Below, piece by piece: positions 38,763 to 51,335 of a stretch of 64,000 nucleotides of DNA. Origin of the DNA: Crotophaga sulcirostris (lineage: Eukaryota > Chordata > Aves > Cuculiformes > Crotophagidae); NCBI GenBank assembly GCA_013397455.1, contig VYZB01000145.1:177578-241577 (forward strand), in the 5' to 3' direction. A program made the position numbers and the translations under genes. How positions within the stretch are numbered: position 1 is the first letter of the stretch; each line of letters opens with the position of its first letter. The notes under the pieces were generated by a model. That model saw nothing but the letters and a program-made list of their open reading frames with translations. It was not told where the DNA came from and searched no databases.

Positions 38763-41035
38763 AGAAATGAAATAATTTCCAAGACAAGTTTAATTTTCAA
38801 GTTCTGTGGTTTGAGTAAACACACATGTGCTCTGGTATTCAGTGCACTCTAACTTATTGTGGTTTTATATCATCCCTAACACATGAAAAGCAAGTCCAAC
38901 AAACAAAATAAAAAATGCAGCATTAAATATACCTGCTAAATAGAAAGCTTAATTAAAAGAATCTCTGATAGAAGCTTTTTGTTAGTAGTGGCTATTGCTG
39001 TCTGGAATGCAGTAGAACAATTTTTTAAATCATGTTCAAGAAACATTGGAAGAATATTAAGTACATGAGAGAGCTTCAGGCTTTTTTTGTTTGCTTTTTT
39101 TTTAGAAATTATTTATTATTATTTTGAGAGTAGACATTTCAGAAGCTATAGAACAATTTTTGGCTAGAAAGTTAGTGCAATCTAGTGAGAGAAAGCAGCT
39201 TTGCTGGAGTAATAAAATATCGTGTCTTTCTGGGATTCCTAATGAGTCCTAAAATTACTTCTGTTTTGCAAACAGACTTACACAAACATCTTCCCTTTCT
39301 CTGCATTAGCCCTCCAGAACACTAAATTTCCTGTAAAACATGTTTGTTTCTCAAATTTCTCTTTCTGCCTTCTTCAGTGATGACCTTAGAAGAAGATGAA
39401 GGAGGTAGTCACCATCTGCTGGGAGACATGGACATGACTTTAGGAACATAAATTATAATTATTCACCAAAGATAAGGTTTAATAACAGCAATACCTTCAC
39501 CAGTATCGTAGATGAAGCTCTTCCAATAAGGAGCTAATTACATATATTGCAAGAAGGAGTGAAGACCTTGTGACTCTGGCATATGCACTAGTTTATAAAA
39601 TATATTTTGTATATTTTTTGTATGAAAGAAGATAGTCTTTTACTAATTTCATTAGTGGAGGAATAGATTCTCTTGTGATTATAATATACATGTTTTCTTC
39701 CAGCAGTGTAGAATTGTTTCTTGTTAAAATTTCAGGAATCCTTCAAAAGTTGACACTGTTTGCTTTCTCTCTGTTCTTCTTAAAATCAATAAGTCAAGCA
39801 ATATATAATCAGCTGGGCCATTTTCCATTATCAGGAAAACACTAACAACTGAATCATTACCCTTCTCCGCAAAGAAAAAAGTATTTTAGCAATTACATAT
39901 TTTAATGCCTATTTAGTAAAGAAACCTTAAAATTTCAATCTGTGTTTCCCAGATTTTCTAGGACTTGGTCTGAAAGCTATTCAGGTTAACGCACTTGTTA
40001 TCATCAACTTAATAAGATTTGATCAGGTCCCAGTAAATGCAAATACACAATAGTAAATAAAATACATGTGTTGACCTGCATTTGGCAATGAATCCAGGAA
40101 GTGAAAGAAAATTAAAAAGCCCTTGCACAGAGAGGTTTGTAGGTAAAAGCACTGTTGCGCTTCAACTCCAATAGTTTTTTTATTTTAGGTATCTTTTAAC
40201 AAAAAATATATTTTTTGCTAAAAACAATATTTGTTTTGCTTCTCAGCTTTTACGATATCTTTCATCCACTCTGTTTACTTAAAGAATACATTTGATGAAA
40301 CACTGTATTTACTTACTTAAGTGATAACACTTTATTGCCAGAGGCAAATAAAAAAAGATTGCCATCAAGGCTGTCTGCTTAAGCAACCAGTCTACACAAG
40401 AGTTCAGAAGTCTCCTGATCAATTTTTCAATACTTGAGAAAGCCTCCATGGTGCAAAAGATATGTAGGATAATTGACTAATTCTTCTGTTGGGAATTATG
40501 TTTTTTAACATACATATTTTCATACCCTCACTATAGCTGAATATTGCCGTACATGTCAGGTTGGTTATAAAATAAGAAGAAAGAGAAATCAAACCCCTCT
40601 ATTCATTCATGTTCATTTTATTTCAGACTTACAGGATGTTCTTGACTGATGTATGTAGACTAGACCTAAATTATTCAAGAAACTCAGCTAATTGCCAGTC
40701 TAAATTTTTTCTTTGCGTAGTGTATCCCATCACTCTCAGTTATATCCCATTGGGCTACCCTAAACAGTTCTTTTTCATCTTTTATTCTTATGTTCTTCAA
40801 TGCTCCTAAATGTTTGTAGCAGTCCCTCTCAGATGTTCTTGGCCAAAGTAAGAATGTGAGATGTGTTCAGAATATTGTCTCCCACCGTGGGAGCAAAGAA
40901 ATAAATCTTTAATAACATAGCTAATGGCTTTGTTTCTTTCCATGAATTTTATCTAGCGGTGCTATTTTAATTGTGAGCTGGGCAATAAATCAATAAACAG
41001 AGAAGATCACATTTTCCTGCACCCTTTGTTCTTGT
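38763..41035. other. AT-rich noncoding stretch
   Basis: No gene or element recognised. A T-rich run is near 39083-39103. The frame at 40609-40809 (66 codons, plus) ends in a hydrophobic stretch but has no homology that I recognise. Confidence 0.6.
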
Positions 41036-41300
41036 AAAGCTTAATGGTGACCTAATAGTAGACTTTCAATACCTTTGAGGACTTTATTGAGAATATCTAG
41101 GCAGGGCCTTCACAACGGTGTGTGTTAGGAGGATGACAGCAAACTGAAACAAGAGCTTCTGGCTGGATGTCAGGAAAAGTTTTTTCCACGTGAGGACAGT
41201 TCAGCAGGGGAGAAGGTTGCCCAGAGAGCTGGTATCATCTCTATCTTTGGGAGTTTTCAAGACCCAGATAGATAAAGTCCTGAATAACCTGAGTTTTTCT
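41036..41300 (+). mobile_element. Ancient CR1 LINE fragment
   Basis: A strongly diverged CR1 on the plus strand. It shows 'tggtgacctaatagtagac' followed by 'tttcaatacct', then 'ctggctggatgtcaggaaaa' and 'ggttgcccagagagctgg', all in the order of a CR1 ORF2 end. It has many substitutions, no open frame and no recognisable tail. It is much older than the ACTGTGAT-tailed copies. Confidence 0.75.
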
Positions 41301-43570
41301 CATAGTTGACCCTATATGTGTTTATATGTTTAAAATTTCAAAATTACTTATTAGCCTTAAAAAAGATTCCTACAGTCTCATGCTTCTGACTACACGAACA
41401 TTCCCATATCTTGTTAGCTTACTTGTCCAAACCAACTCTATACGATCACAAAGGTGAGGCTGTTTTCCTCTCTTGATCAGCTTTCAGTCACACACACGAG
41501 ACTCTGCTGCCCGGCTATATGGTTAAAGGGATGATATTCCTGCTGATACATGAACCAGAACAGAATTTCCCAGTCTGGTCTCTGGGTCATAGGCAAGGAG
41601 TATTGAAAACTTATTTTTTCATTAATTTAATACGGCTCTGATTACACCTATCCAAGAGCCTCGTGGATCAAGTATTTTTATTTCTGCATATATATTCATG
41701 CCTCTGAAGTTCAACAATAGTTTTTGTGAGAATGCTTGGTTCAGTCCTTTCCAAAAGGCATTGTTGGTCAAATATATTAACTGATCTTCATGGAGAAAAA
41801 AAAAAATCAAAACACAAACATGGAATATTCCATCTGTGGTTACACCACACACTTCCTTAGCTCACTACTAAACTGAGAGTCAGGCTGAGAAAGTCGCGCT
41901 GACTGATGGCTCACTTTAAAGCAATGCTCTGCTAATCAGCCTACCATGGCACCCAAAGAGTCAATGCCAGGAATGTGCAAGAATTTTCACCAGTGCAGAC
42001 TTCAGCTCAGTGCTGTGAAAATGCTTCTTCAGGGGGCTGATCCTCCCAAGGTGCAGAGGAAACCACTCCAGAATGCCCAGTGTCTACAACTCTCATGCGG
42101 TCAGAAGGGAAATAGGAGCATTAAGTCCTGGGAAAGCCCGGTCCCACTCACTGGCGCTGCAGCTTTGATTGCTAATGTGTGCATTAAAGGTATTGTTTCT
42201 AAACCTTTTATGGATTTAAAGATAAATGCTTTCAACTTGGAACTGATGCCATACAATTATCTCTAAGGAAAAGAATAGGCACTGTGATTATTTCAAACTT
42301 ATGACAACACTAATTCACTGGGGGAAAGATGTTGATGTTCTTCTTCGATTCTAAACTAAAAATACGTTGCTAGAAAGAGATATAAAACTAACTAGCTTCA
42401 GCAGAAAACCTTTCCCTTTTCTAACCCTCACACAAAGATTTATATGTTTTGATTGTGCAGTTGTCCGCTCCGAAGGACCTGTGCGGAGACTAAAGAGTTT
42501 GCTTCATTTAGTGTTTCAGTTTGGACTCATAACATAAATATGTCAAAGGCCAAGGCTCTCTCCTCTAAGCCCCCTCAATTCTCTTGACAGTGTCATAAGC
42601 CTATACAATAGGTCTTATAATTAAGAATTTATGATTTGCTGCCATGAATACCAATGGATGTTGTGCAAAAATGTTTGATTCCTGAATTGCAATTTAACAG
42701 CCAAGTTATAAAAGCTATTATAGGACATGACCTACTGGCTAGACACACATAAATATTTAATAAAGAGTCAAGACTTCCTTACACTTGCTTTTAACAGAAC
42801 AGCTTCTTGAAGTAGCAGAAAAGGATTTTTTCCAAAGTGTGTGCTGTAAAATGCCTCTTAAGTGCATTGCTGTTAAAGAATGGAATATTTTTTTGTTTTG
42901 AAATGTTCTACCTACCTACAGGTACAGCTAGATATAGTACATAAATGTTATACGTGAAGAGAAAACAGATAATTTGTAAATAATTTTAAACTCTTCAATT
43001 CAGGTTTAAAGTATAAGGTTAATCATCTCATGAAAATAACTACATTATAGTAAGACAACTATGAGTACACCAGCCCAAACTTTCATTATATTTCCTTAAG
43101 GAAAATTCAGTGTGATCCTAGAGACAGTGTGTTGTCTCATGTTATCCAAACCCCGCTGTTAAGCAATATAAATGCTCAGTTCCAGGGCTCCTCAGGGACA
43201 CTGAGCTATAAAACTGGAACAGTTTTTATACTGTCATGGACTGTAAAAGCGAAATCATCTCTCTAATTTACTTGCAGTAAATGGCCATTGAAAATTTATA
43301 AGAAAAAAAAAATGGAGGAAAAAAATGGAACCTCAGTAAAATGCACATCGGATGGAAAAATGCAGACTTTTTCACAGCTTCTTATTCTGTTCAATAACAT
43401 TTGTTTTTTGTTCTCAGATGAAGTGCTATACCAACCTCAGAACACTCCAGGCAGAAAGAGCTAACTTTGGTCTTTCAACACCTCTTTCTTTTATTATGGA
43501 ATGTGAGTTAGAGTAGCCAGGCAGTATAAACAAGCTCTAAATCTCATTAATCTCACTGCCCTTTCTGTTC
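41301..43570. other. Noncoding stretch
   Basis: No supportable gene. The frame at 41946-42266 (106 codons from an ATG, plus) lies in a slightly GC-richer patch (about 41880-42190) but shows no domain. It is treated as a chance frame or part of a conserved noncoding piece. Confidence 0.55.
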
Positions 43571-44140
43571 CCACTAGTGCAGTCTTCAATAGGACAAATC
43601 ATATTTTGCACTTAGGCAGCCACCATTTACTCCGAAAGAGGACTGATGTCTAATTTTAAGAATATTTGCTGAAACAGTAGCAAGTAAAATATCGCCTTTA
43701 CCATCTCGTATGTACAAATTATTACAGTTAGGGTCACCCTTCTTTTCTTTTGTCCACACACAACCAAGAAGGAAAAAAAAGTAAGGTATATCAATTGTCG
43801 TGTTTCTAGAGATCAAGTACATTTTCCATTTTTTTCATTAAACCTTAATTTAATTTAACACCACTAGTGCAGTCTTCAATAGGACAAATCATATTTTGCA
43901 CTTAGGCAGCCACCATTTACTCCGAAAGAGGACTGATGTCTATTTTTAAGAATATTTGCTGAAACAGTAGCAAGTAAAACATTGCCTTTACCATCCAGTA
44001 TGTACAAATTATTACAGTAAGGGTCACCCTTCTTTAGTTTTATCCACACACAACCAAGAAGGAAAAAAATGTAAGGTATGTCAATTGTCCTGTTTCTAGA
44101 GATCAAGTACACTTTCCATTTTTTTCATTAAACCTTAATT
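43571..44140. repeat. Tandem duplication, 290-bp period
   Basis: Copy one spans 43571-43860. Copy two begins at 43861 and matches for 280 bases, to 44140, with no insertions or deletions and 13 substitutions (about 4.6 percent). Each copy contains a 78-codon minus-strand frame (43586-43822, 44dd copy 43876-44112). Nine residues differ, almost every substitution in the frame changes the amino acid, and the start is ATG in one copy and GTG in the other. This pattern does not support selection for a protein. Confidence 0.95.
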
Positions 44141-45079
44141 AGAGATGGGGCAAATGGAAGCTCCCACCCAACTGTTCCAAATGTCAGCGAGGGGTTGTTG
44201 AACTGATGCATCCCCATGGTTGTGACTGGAAGGGATCTGGGCTTCTCTTCTCTATTTTGAACATGACAGCAACCGTGTGAGAAGAACCACACTGAGAGGA
44301 TTTCAGACCAAGCTGGCAGTCACCTCATAAGACACACTAATCTCAAGACATTTCCCACAATTTATGGCCAAGAAACAGTGAGAAATGTCTACAAGCTTCC
44401 AGCTAGCACTTGTGGGTCTAAATCTGGACCCTGGCCTGATAAGAGGACTGTTTCCCTGGCCAGTTTCCATGGTATATGCACATGCCATGGCTGTTTCATG
44501 GCACCAAGAAGATAGTGAGGCAAAATAGAGAGCGATGGGAAGAACTTTGGCAAAGGTTAAAATAATGCCTATTAGCTACCCTTGGTGCTTCAGGGCAAGT
44601 GTCTAAGGCTATAAAAGAGATGTTCTGTTGTATAAATAAGTAATGGTATGTGTTGCAATACTGAAAGAGAATGACTGTGTGAAAAAATATATTAGGTACC
44701 AACTTATATAGTTTGTCTGAAAATACTGTCCTAAAATGTACTTATAGACAGGGTGAGCATTAACAATAAATTCCTTTGTAATTCTTTTTAAATAAAGTTA
44801 TCTTAAAAATTCTTCTCCTCAGCAATACATGCAGTGATGTACAGTCAGACAAATAACACACCTTGTTACTGTCAAAAAAGAACTTATGAATTATTGGATA
44901 GAGATATGTGGTTCAGTATCTTAATTAGAAACTGGCTTAATTCCACAAAAGTAGAGTAAAACAAGAAGCAATTATTTCCTAACAAAGTTCTTTCATTCCC
45001 CAGATCTGAGGTAGCTGTCACAGGATTTTCCCAGTCTTTGTTGACATGTACACTGATCTCCAGCCTGTCAGGTCATAAG
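44141..45079. other. Noncoding stretch
   Basis: No gene recognised. Short minus frames at 44303-44488 and 44496-44702 lack motifs. Confidence 0.6.
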
Positions 45080-45572
45080 TATCACACAGTATCACAGTAT
45101 CACAAGGTTGGAAAGGACCTCTGAGATCATCGAGTCCAACCTAGAACCCAACACCAACACCAACCCATCATCTAAACCCTGGCACTGAGTGCCTCAGCCA
45201 ATCTCCCCTTAAACACCTCCAGGGTTGGAGACTCCACCACCTCCCTGGGCAGCGCATTCCCATGGCCAATCACCCTTTCAGGGAAGAACTTTTTCCTAAT
45301 ATCAAGCCTAAACCTCCCCTGAGGAACCTTGAGTCCATGTCCTCTAGTTCTGTCCCTGGTCACCTGAGAGAAGAGACCAACGCCCGCTTGACTACAACCT
45401 CCTTTTAGGCAGTTGCAGCAAGCAATAAGGTCTCCCCTGAGCCTCCTCTTTTTCACATTAAACAGCCCCAGCTCCCTCAGTCGCTCCTCACAGGGCTTGT
45501 GCTCCAAACCCCTCACCATCTTCGTTGCCCTCCTCTGGACACACTCCAGTGTCTTGACATCCTTCTCTAAGT
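45080..45572 (-). mobile_element. CR1 LINE, 5'-truncated, ACTGTGAT-type tail
   Basis: A 493-bp minus-strand copy with an uninterrupted ORF2 C-terminal frame. Reading 45762-45172, the CR1 part begins at about residue 64 with [20 protein letters not shown]. It continues through [20 protein letters not shown] and [18 protein letters not shown] to [15 protein letters not shown] and [11 protein letters not shown] before the stop. The N-terminal 63 residues come from flanking DNA. The 3' UTR has TTGGTG repeats and three ACTGTG-type tail units. The full frame over the CR1 part suggests a comparatively recent insertion. Confidence 0.97.
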
Positions 45573-47218
45573 ACTGCCTTGCTCCTCTATAACCCCCCAG
45601 CTTATTGTGTTCTGTTTGACTTGCTCTATAATCAGCCTCGGATAGGTGAAAGGGTTTGTTTTGCTTTAAAGAAGCACCAAAGAAAGAAAAGCACTCATCA
45701 GCACGCAAAGTCTCAAAATTATGTGACCAAATTGGAGCCTCTTCATTTTCCAAGTCAGTCATGGCAATCTTAAGCTTGAATGTTGCTCACATGACTTCTG
45801 GTCTAGGTGTGACACAAAACCTGGCAGGAGTGTTTATTCCTAAGTAACAGGCCAACATAGAAGATATTTTTCTCTGGAAGAATATATGTAAGATTTTATA
45901 GCCTGCTATTTACAGAACCACTGGAAATTTTCAGCCCTCAGCTTTGGCCACTATTCCCAGGAAATTTCCTGCATTTTACTTTAAGTGATCATTGAGTAAA
46001 AATCATGAATGTACCTGAAAACAGCAATGGAATGCAGATTTCTCCTTCCTGTAGTGAGGACTTAAACTGGGAGAAGGGCTCCAGTTTTACCTCTCCATTG
46101 TCAAACCAGAGATGTTGATGCACTTGTGTAAAGAAATCGTCGTGGCTGAATCTGTATCAATGTAAGGTAAAACATAAAGAATCTGGGGAGCTTGGGCAAT
46201 CTCAGCATTAGGAGCCAGCTAAGCAGAGGCTTTCAGAAAGGTGAGTTTGCTCTTCAGCATCTGACAGTTGGCTGCACCTACTGCTGGATCCAACCCATAG
46301 TTCTGTCAAGGAACCTCCTACAGGTTTGACTGCAGCTTTTATTTGAAGACAAACCCTGTGAGAGACTTCTAGTTCCTAAGTATGTTCTAACCTTTCCCTG
46401 TATAAGCAAACGTGCTTCACTCTTAAATGTGTTTCTGTGCATACACTGTGTGAATCTCCTACTGCGGATTATTAATGTCAACAAAAGGTTAATAAAAAAA
46501 TAACTCTTCCAGGTCTTTTTCCATGCTCGTCTGCTCCCACCTGATTTGTTTTATTACTCAAGCTGATGGTTTTCAATAGCACTTACAGCAGCAGCAGTGG
46601 AATTTAACTCACATCTTATTGAAAAAGCCAAATCAAGAACTGAGTAATGTCTTTTACTTATCTGCTCTTTTTTAAAATAAAAAGTGAAAGTTAAAAGCTG
46701 ACAGGGTCATGGGTAAGCGTTATTGAAAGTCACAACTAGCAAGCGGTTTGCAGCTGGAAGAAAAATGTTCTTTCGCTTCCTTTTCTGTAGTCAGCCATGG
46801 TATTGTTATTCTGAAGTGGTTTTTCTTTTCTTCATATATCCTCTAACCAGCACTGATGGTCTATCTTGGAATGAAGTTCACCTCTCTTATTTTCAGACAA
46901 AAGGTAGCATGATCCAAGGTTTCTTCTTAAACCAAAGAATTTTGCACTCTGGATTTTAAACCTGGTATTTCTACTGAACCACTATGCCACTAATTTTTTA
47001 AATTCCCAGTTTTAGAACAAGAAATAAGGGATAACAATTCTATGGCACAGTACTTTGAGATCTATAATGAGAAGGGTTTAATTAATATTTCTTCAAGGTT
47101 TGTATCAGTATTGCAATCAATAGGGAAGCTAGAAGACTATTTTTTGTGGAGCATTTGAATGTTTGGACATTATTAAAAATATATATAACCTGCCTTATAA
47201 TAAATAAAATCTGCCAAA
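45573..47218. other. Noncoding stretch
   Basis: No gene. Overlapping short plus frames at 45579-45847 straddle the CR1 boundary and have no motif. A minus frame at 46278-46484 (68 codons) also lacks motifs. Confidence 0.6.
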
Positions 47219-47291
47219 TATCACAGTATCACAGTATAACCAGGTTGGAAGAGACCTCTGAGATCATCAAGTCCAATCTATAAGCCAACAC
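47219..47291 (-). mobile_element. CR1 LINE 3' end, ACTGTGAT-type tail
   Basis: Only about 73 bp remain. The tail is followed by 'ataaccaggttggaagagac' in plus-strand reading. The 'taaccaggttg' variant is shared only with the copy at 60085, unlike the 'tcacaaggttgg' of most neighbours, so it marks a subfamily. Confidence 0.92.
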
Positions 47292-47915
47292 ATATAAAAT
47301 ATGAAAGAACAGTTCTGGTGAAAATGCCTTCATTCATCCTCACTGTTAGTAAGATGTAAATGCTAACACACCTAAATATCACATAGGATATTCACAGGTG
47401 AAATAGGAAATTGTAAAGTTCATAAGAAAAGAGAAGGAAGACAGAGGGAAAGAGTTTTCCAAGTGCTAAGAACAATATATGGACATTTCCCTTTTAGCAA
47501 ATATGAATGTTTTGGCAAAATAGTGTTCAAATGTTTTACTGTGAGAGTAGATAAATTTTCAAATATTACATAGAAGAATTTTATCTTGTTTTGATTCTTA
47601 GGTAATATCCCAAAGTGTTTCTAAGGACTGAGAATTTTTGGAGATCCTAAATTTTAGACCAGGACAGAGCTTTCACAAAACAGTACTGCACTGGAGAACA
47701 CCAGTTTGCCAACCCCGATGCGATATCTGGAATTATGCATTTCCAGAAAAGCATATCCGGAAAAAAATTAGATCCGGAATGAAAAGTATGCTAAAAATGA
47801 AACATAACCTCCAAATAGTCAGCCGATAAAAATGAAACCTAGCTAGGCAGTTACGACATTTTCATGGTAGAAGTGAGACCAAGTTTCAGAAGCTATTCTA
47901 TGTCAATATTGCTTT
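47292..47915. other. Noncoding stretch
   Basis: Nothing recognised. A 63-codon plus frame at 47638-47829 has no motif. Confidence 0.6.
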
Positions 47916-48012
47916 CACAGAATCATGAAATTATAAAGGTTGGAAAAGACCTCTAAGATCATCCAGTCCAACCGTTCACCCAACACCACCATGCCCACTA
48001 ACTCGTGTCCCC
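47916..48012 (-). mobile_element. CR1 LINE 3' end, old-type tail
   Basis: Plus-strand reading begins 'cacagaatcatgaaattata', then 'aaggttggaaaagacct' and 'aagatcatccagtccaacc', then 'caacaccaccatgcccacta'. This is the end of an older CR1 type with an ATGATTCTGTG tail, different from the ACTGTGAT copies on either side. Confidence 0.9.
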
Positions 48013-49010
48013 CAAAAAATTATATTTGAGAAGCACCATTCTATAAAGGGTAAAAGCTTGTGTATACGCGGTGAGGAAAGGGAAAGGAGAAATCTGACTT
48101 GGCCAAAGCAATATTGTAAAGGCAGAATTTGACCCTGAAATCTGGTTTCACTGAAGCTGTGTTGAAAGAACTTGTTTTCATCGTGCAGTGGAAAGGACAG
48201 TGCCTTTATTTTAATTTAAGTCTCAGAAATGTTCTGATAAATGAAAAATCATTTCCCACTTTTATACCTTGTTAACTACATCATTGTTAAAAACAGGTTT
48301 TTTTTTTCTTCCCCACAGATTGAGCCTGACAATATATGCAAACTTCCTGGTACTAGCTCTACTTGAAAATGGAATATTGATACTTTCACAATTGCATTCA
48401 GATCATCGGTTACATTTAGCACCCTTCTCTTCCATTGTCAAGTACAGTTCTTTCTGAAAGAACCATGCTGTTTCGTTCACAACTTTCTGCTTAACAAGGT
48501 TGCAAAGCATAATGTTACAGTTTGTTACCCTCCTGACAGATAGAACTGCCAAAAAGCCATTCTCTCTTTCTTAAGATTCATTGGAGTGTCAGTGTTTACC
48601 CTCAGTTGTTCCTTTTTTTTTTTCCATTTACATCACAAAATGAAATGATATTTACAGAAGAGAAATTATTGTGCACATTACAATTTAATTAATGTTGAAT
48701 TAACAAGTAATGTCATTAACAAGCTTTGAATCAACATGTTTTGTTGTGCCCTGGTGGAAATCCTCCAGAATCAATTAAAGCAAACTAAGGATTAAGCTGG
48801 TGATTTATTGACAGGAAAAATGTCACCTTTGTCTACAGGCAGGGATGTTTGTCTCAGCTGGAGAGTTCACAGCGCGCTTCACCTCCCTTTTTGCCCCTGC
48901 CCTTCTGCTCATTTCTGCCATTTTCAGATGAAAAAAAAAAAATAGTTAAATCTGGAGATTATTTGGGGTAACTGCAGGAGTGGGAACTCATCTAACTTCA
49001 GGATCATATA
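48013..49010. other. AT-rich noncoding stretch
   Basis: No gene. T-runs at about 48297-48308 and 48613-48623 and an A-run at about 48931-48942. The part near 48780-48910 is richer in G and C and unassigned. Confidence 0.6.
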
Positions 49011-49455
49011 ATCACAGTATCACAGCATCACAAGGTTGGAAAGGACCTCTGAGATCATCGAGTCCAACCTATAACCCAACACCAACACCAACCCATCATC
49101 TAAACCCTGGCACTGAGTGCCTCAGCCAATCTCCTCTTAAACACCTCCAGGGTTGGCGACTCCACCACCTCCCTGGGCAGCGCATTCCCATGGCCAATCA
49201 CCCTTTCAGGGAAGAACTTTTTCCTAAGATCAAGCCTAAACCTTCCCTGACGAAGCTTGAGTCCATGTCCTCTAGTTCTGTCACCTGAGAGAAGAGACCA
49301 ACCCCTGCCTGACTACAACCTCCTTTTAGGCAGTTGTAGAGAGCAATAAGGTCACCCCTGAGCCTCCTCTTCTCCAGACTAAACAGCCCCAGCTCCCTCA
49401 GTCGCTCCTCGTAGGGCTTGTGCTCCAAACCCTTCATCATCTTCATTGCTCTCCT
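49011..49455 (-). mobile_element. CR1 LINE, 5'-truncated, with 7-bp deletion
   Basis: A 445-bp minus-strand copy of the same subfamily as 28258, 34048 and 45080. Compared with those, seven bases are missing at about 49281 (the 'tccctgg' part of 'gttctgtccctggtcacctg'). This shifts the ORF2 frame: the frame at 49446-49198 runs from [20 protein letters not shown] to VGLFSQVT and then diverges. The tail has two or three ACTGTGAT units. Confidence 0.96.
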
Positions 49456-51335
49456 AAAAATATATTAATAGAAACTAAGTTTAAAACAAAGAACCAAATG
49501 AACAAACAGCAAACCCCCCATATTTTTATTCTCTTTCCCATGAAGAGTTGCTCAGAGCCAGAGGTACAAATGGGAAGTTTATTGAACCGGAAAACTCAAC
49601 ATAAAATAAGTTGGTGGCACCTGGCTTTATTCAGCTAATACCCATCACACTGTTCTGTATAGCAGTGGTGGCCCATGGCTCTTGAAAGCTGCACTTTAAT
49701 AACATGTGTTGGTACATCCCTTCATACCCAGCCGTGGTGATTCATCAAAAGGCAAATCAGTTAGGAAGAAGCCTAATAACAGCGTAGAGGAAAGCGATTA
49801 CAAGCTACTATGAATCACCACCCTGGGTACCTTACTTGTGATATTTTTTGTAATAATCAGTTTGACTGCACTTTGCACTGGGCAAGATGATTTCCCACAA
49901 GCTGTGTTTGAAGGCAATATCTAATATAACCTGCACAAAAGGAAAACAGATACGAAGGTCATTTCAAGCAGAGTAGGGAGAACTTGCAAAAATCTGCCAG
50001 CTGAGCAAGCTGACTTCTCCATTTAATTCATGAAATTAAGCTTCCTCAGCTGATGAAGATAGGTTATTTAAACTTTAAATTTTTCCTGTAGTGAGAAATG
50101 AACAAATACATTTACCCATGAAAACCAATTTTCATACTTTCTGTATTCAAAATTTCCTGCTACAATCAAGAAGAATTCTCAGAGAGAATTTAAGTGTCCT
50201 TCCTCCACTCTTTTTTCAGCCACGGACTTACTTGAAATCCAGATTTCATGCCTGTTCTTAACGGAAAACACAATATGGGAGTGTCCAAAGAGACTAGCTA
50301 AAAATCCTAAATAATATATTTTTCACCAATTTCTAATGGTCACCAGAGCTGCAGTGCAGACAAAAGTCCTAATAATTATGGACCTCTCGTATTGTAATCA
50401 GCATGAATGGTGTTCATACTCTTCTTTAACAAGAACAGAACCAGGTCCTATATTGAGGCAATGATCTATTTGCAGAAACCAACTCTAAACAGAAGGAACA
50501 AGCATGTGCCTCCTTTCTCTATGGTGTCACTCCATAAGAATAAGATTTCAGATACAGAACTCTAAAGGTCGTCAAGCAATACCACCAATTCCACAAAGAA
50601 TAATCCTAGTCCCACTCTCCAGTGTAGTCTGGCATCAAACTTATATTTTTGAGAGCCTTTTTTGTTCACTTTATTTGAAATATTCTACAAGCCAAGTCTT
50701 GTATATCTGATTTCTAAAATCTTTCAGGGGGTACCAGACAGCATCTAGAAACGCAGTTAGCTCTGAGGCCTGAGATCAAGAGCTGTTCATGGACATAACA
50801 CCTGAGCAGTGATAAAATATGACAGCAGGGAAGAAGGATTCCAAATGGTTTCACACTTCCCATCTTTACTATTACGCTTTGGAACCAAGACTACAACAGT
50901 TTTTCCTGAGAGAATGTTCAAAGCGCTCAGTCAGGAAAATCAGATGGACAAGCAGACTCTCACTCCAGGGAGCTGTAACAACGAATTACTTCTGAAATCT
51001 TTTGACAGATCGAAAAACGTAGGCTTGTGGGGTGGTTTTGACCACTGAGTCCTCTACACAGTCCATTTCTGCAGTGAAGGGTGTGAAGTGTCTGACCCTT
51101 GCTGTCTGTAAACCCAAACTACCCAGCAATGGCAACAGCCACCACCCAGGGATCAGCCAAGCTAATTGTGCCTTTCCCACAGCCACACCAGTTGCAGTAA
51201 TTCAGCTTTCAAAGGATGGATCCAGGGTTTTAACAAATACAGTGCCCTCGAGGCAGGCTGGCTTTGATCCGGTCTCATCAGCACAAAGGGCAGGTTTGGG
51301 GGGAGCTCTGGGAGGGTCATTTATTGAGTACACTT
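49456..51335. other. Noncoding stretch
   Basis: No gene identified. The last part (51032-51335) is open on both strands (101 codons plus, 66 minus) and slightly GC-richer, but no family is recognised. Confidence 0.55.
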
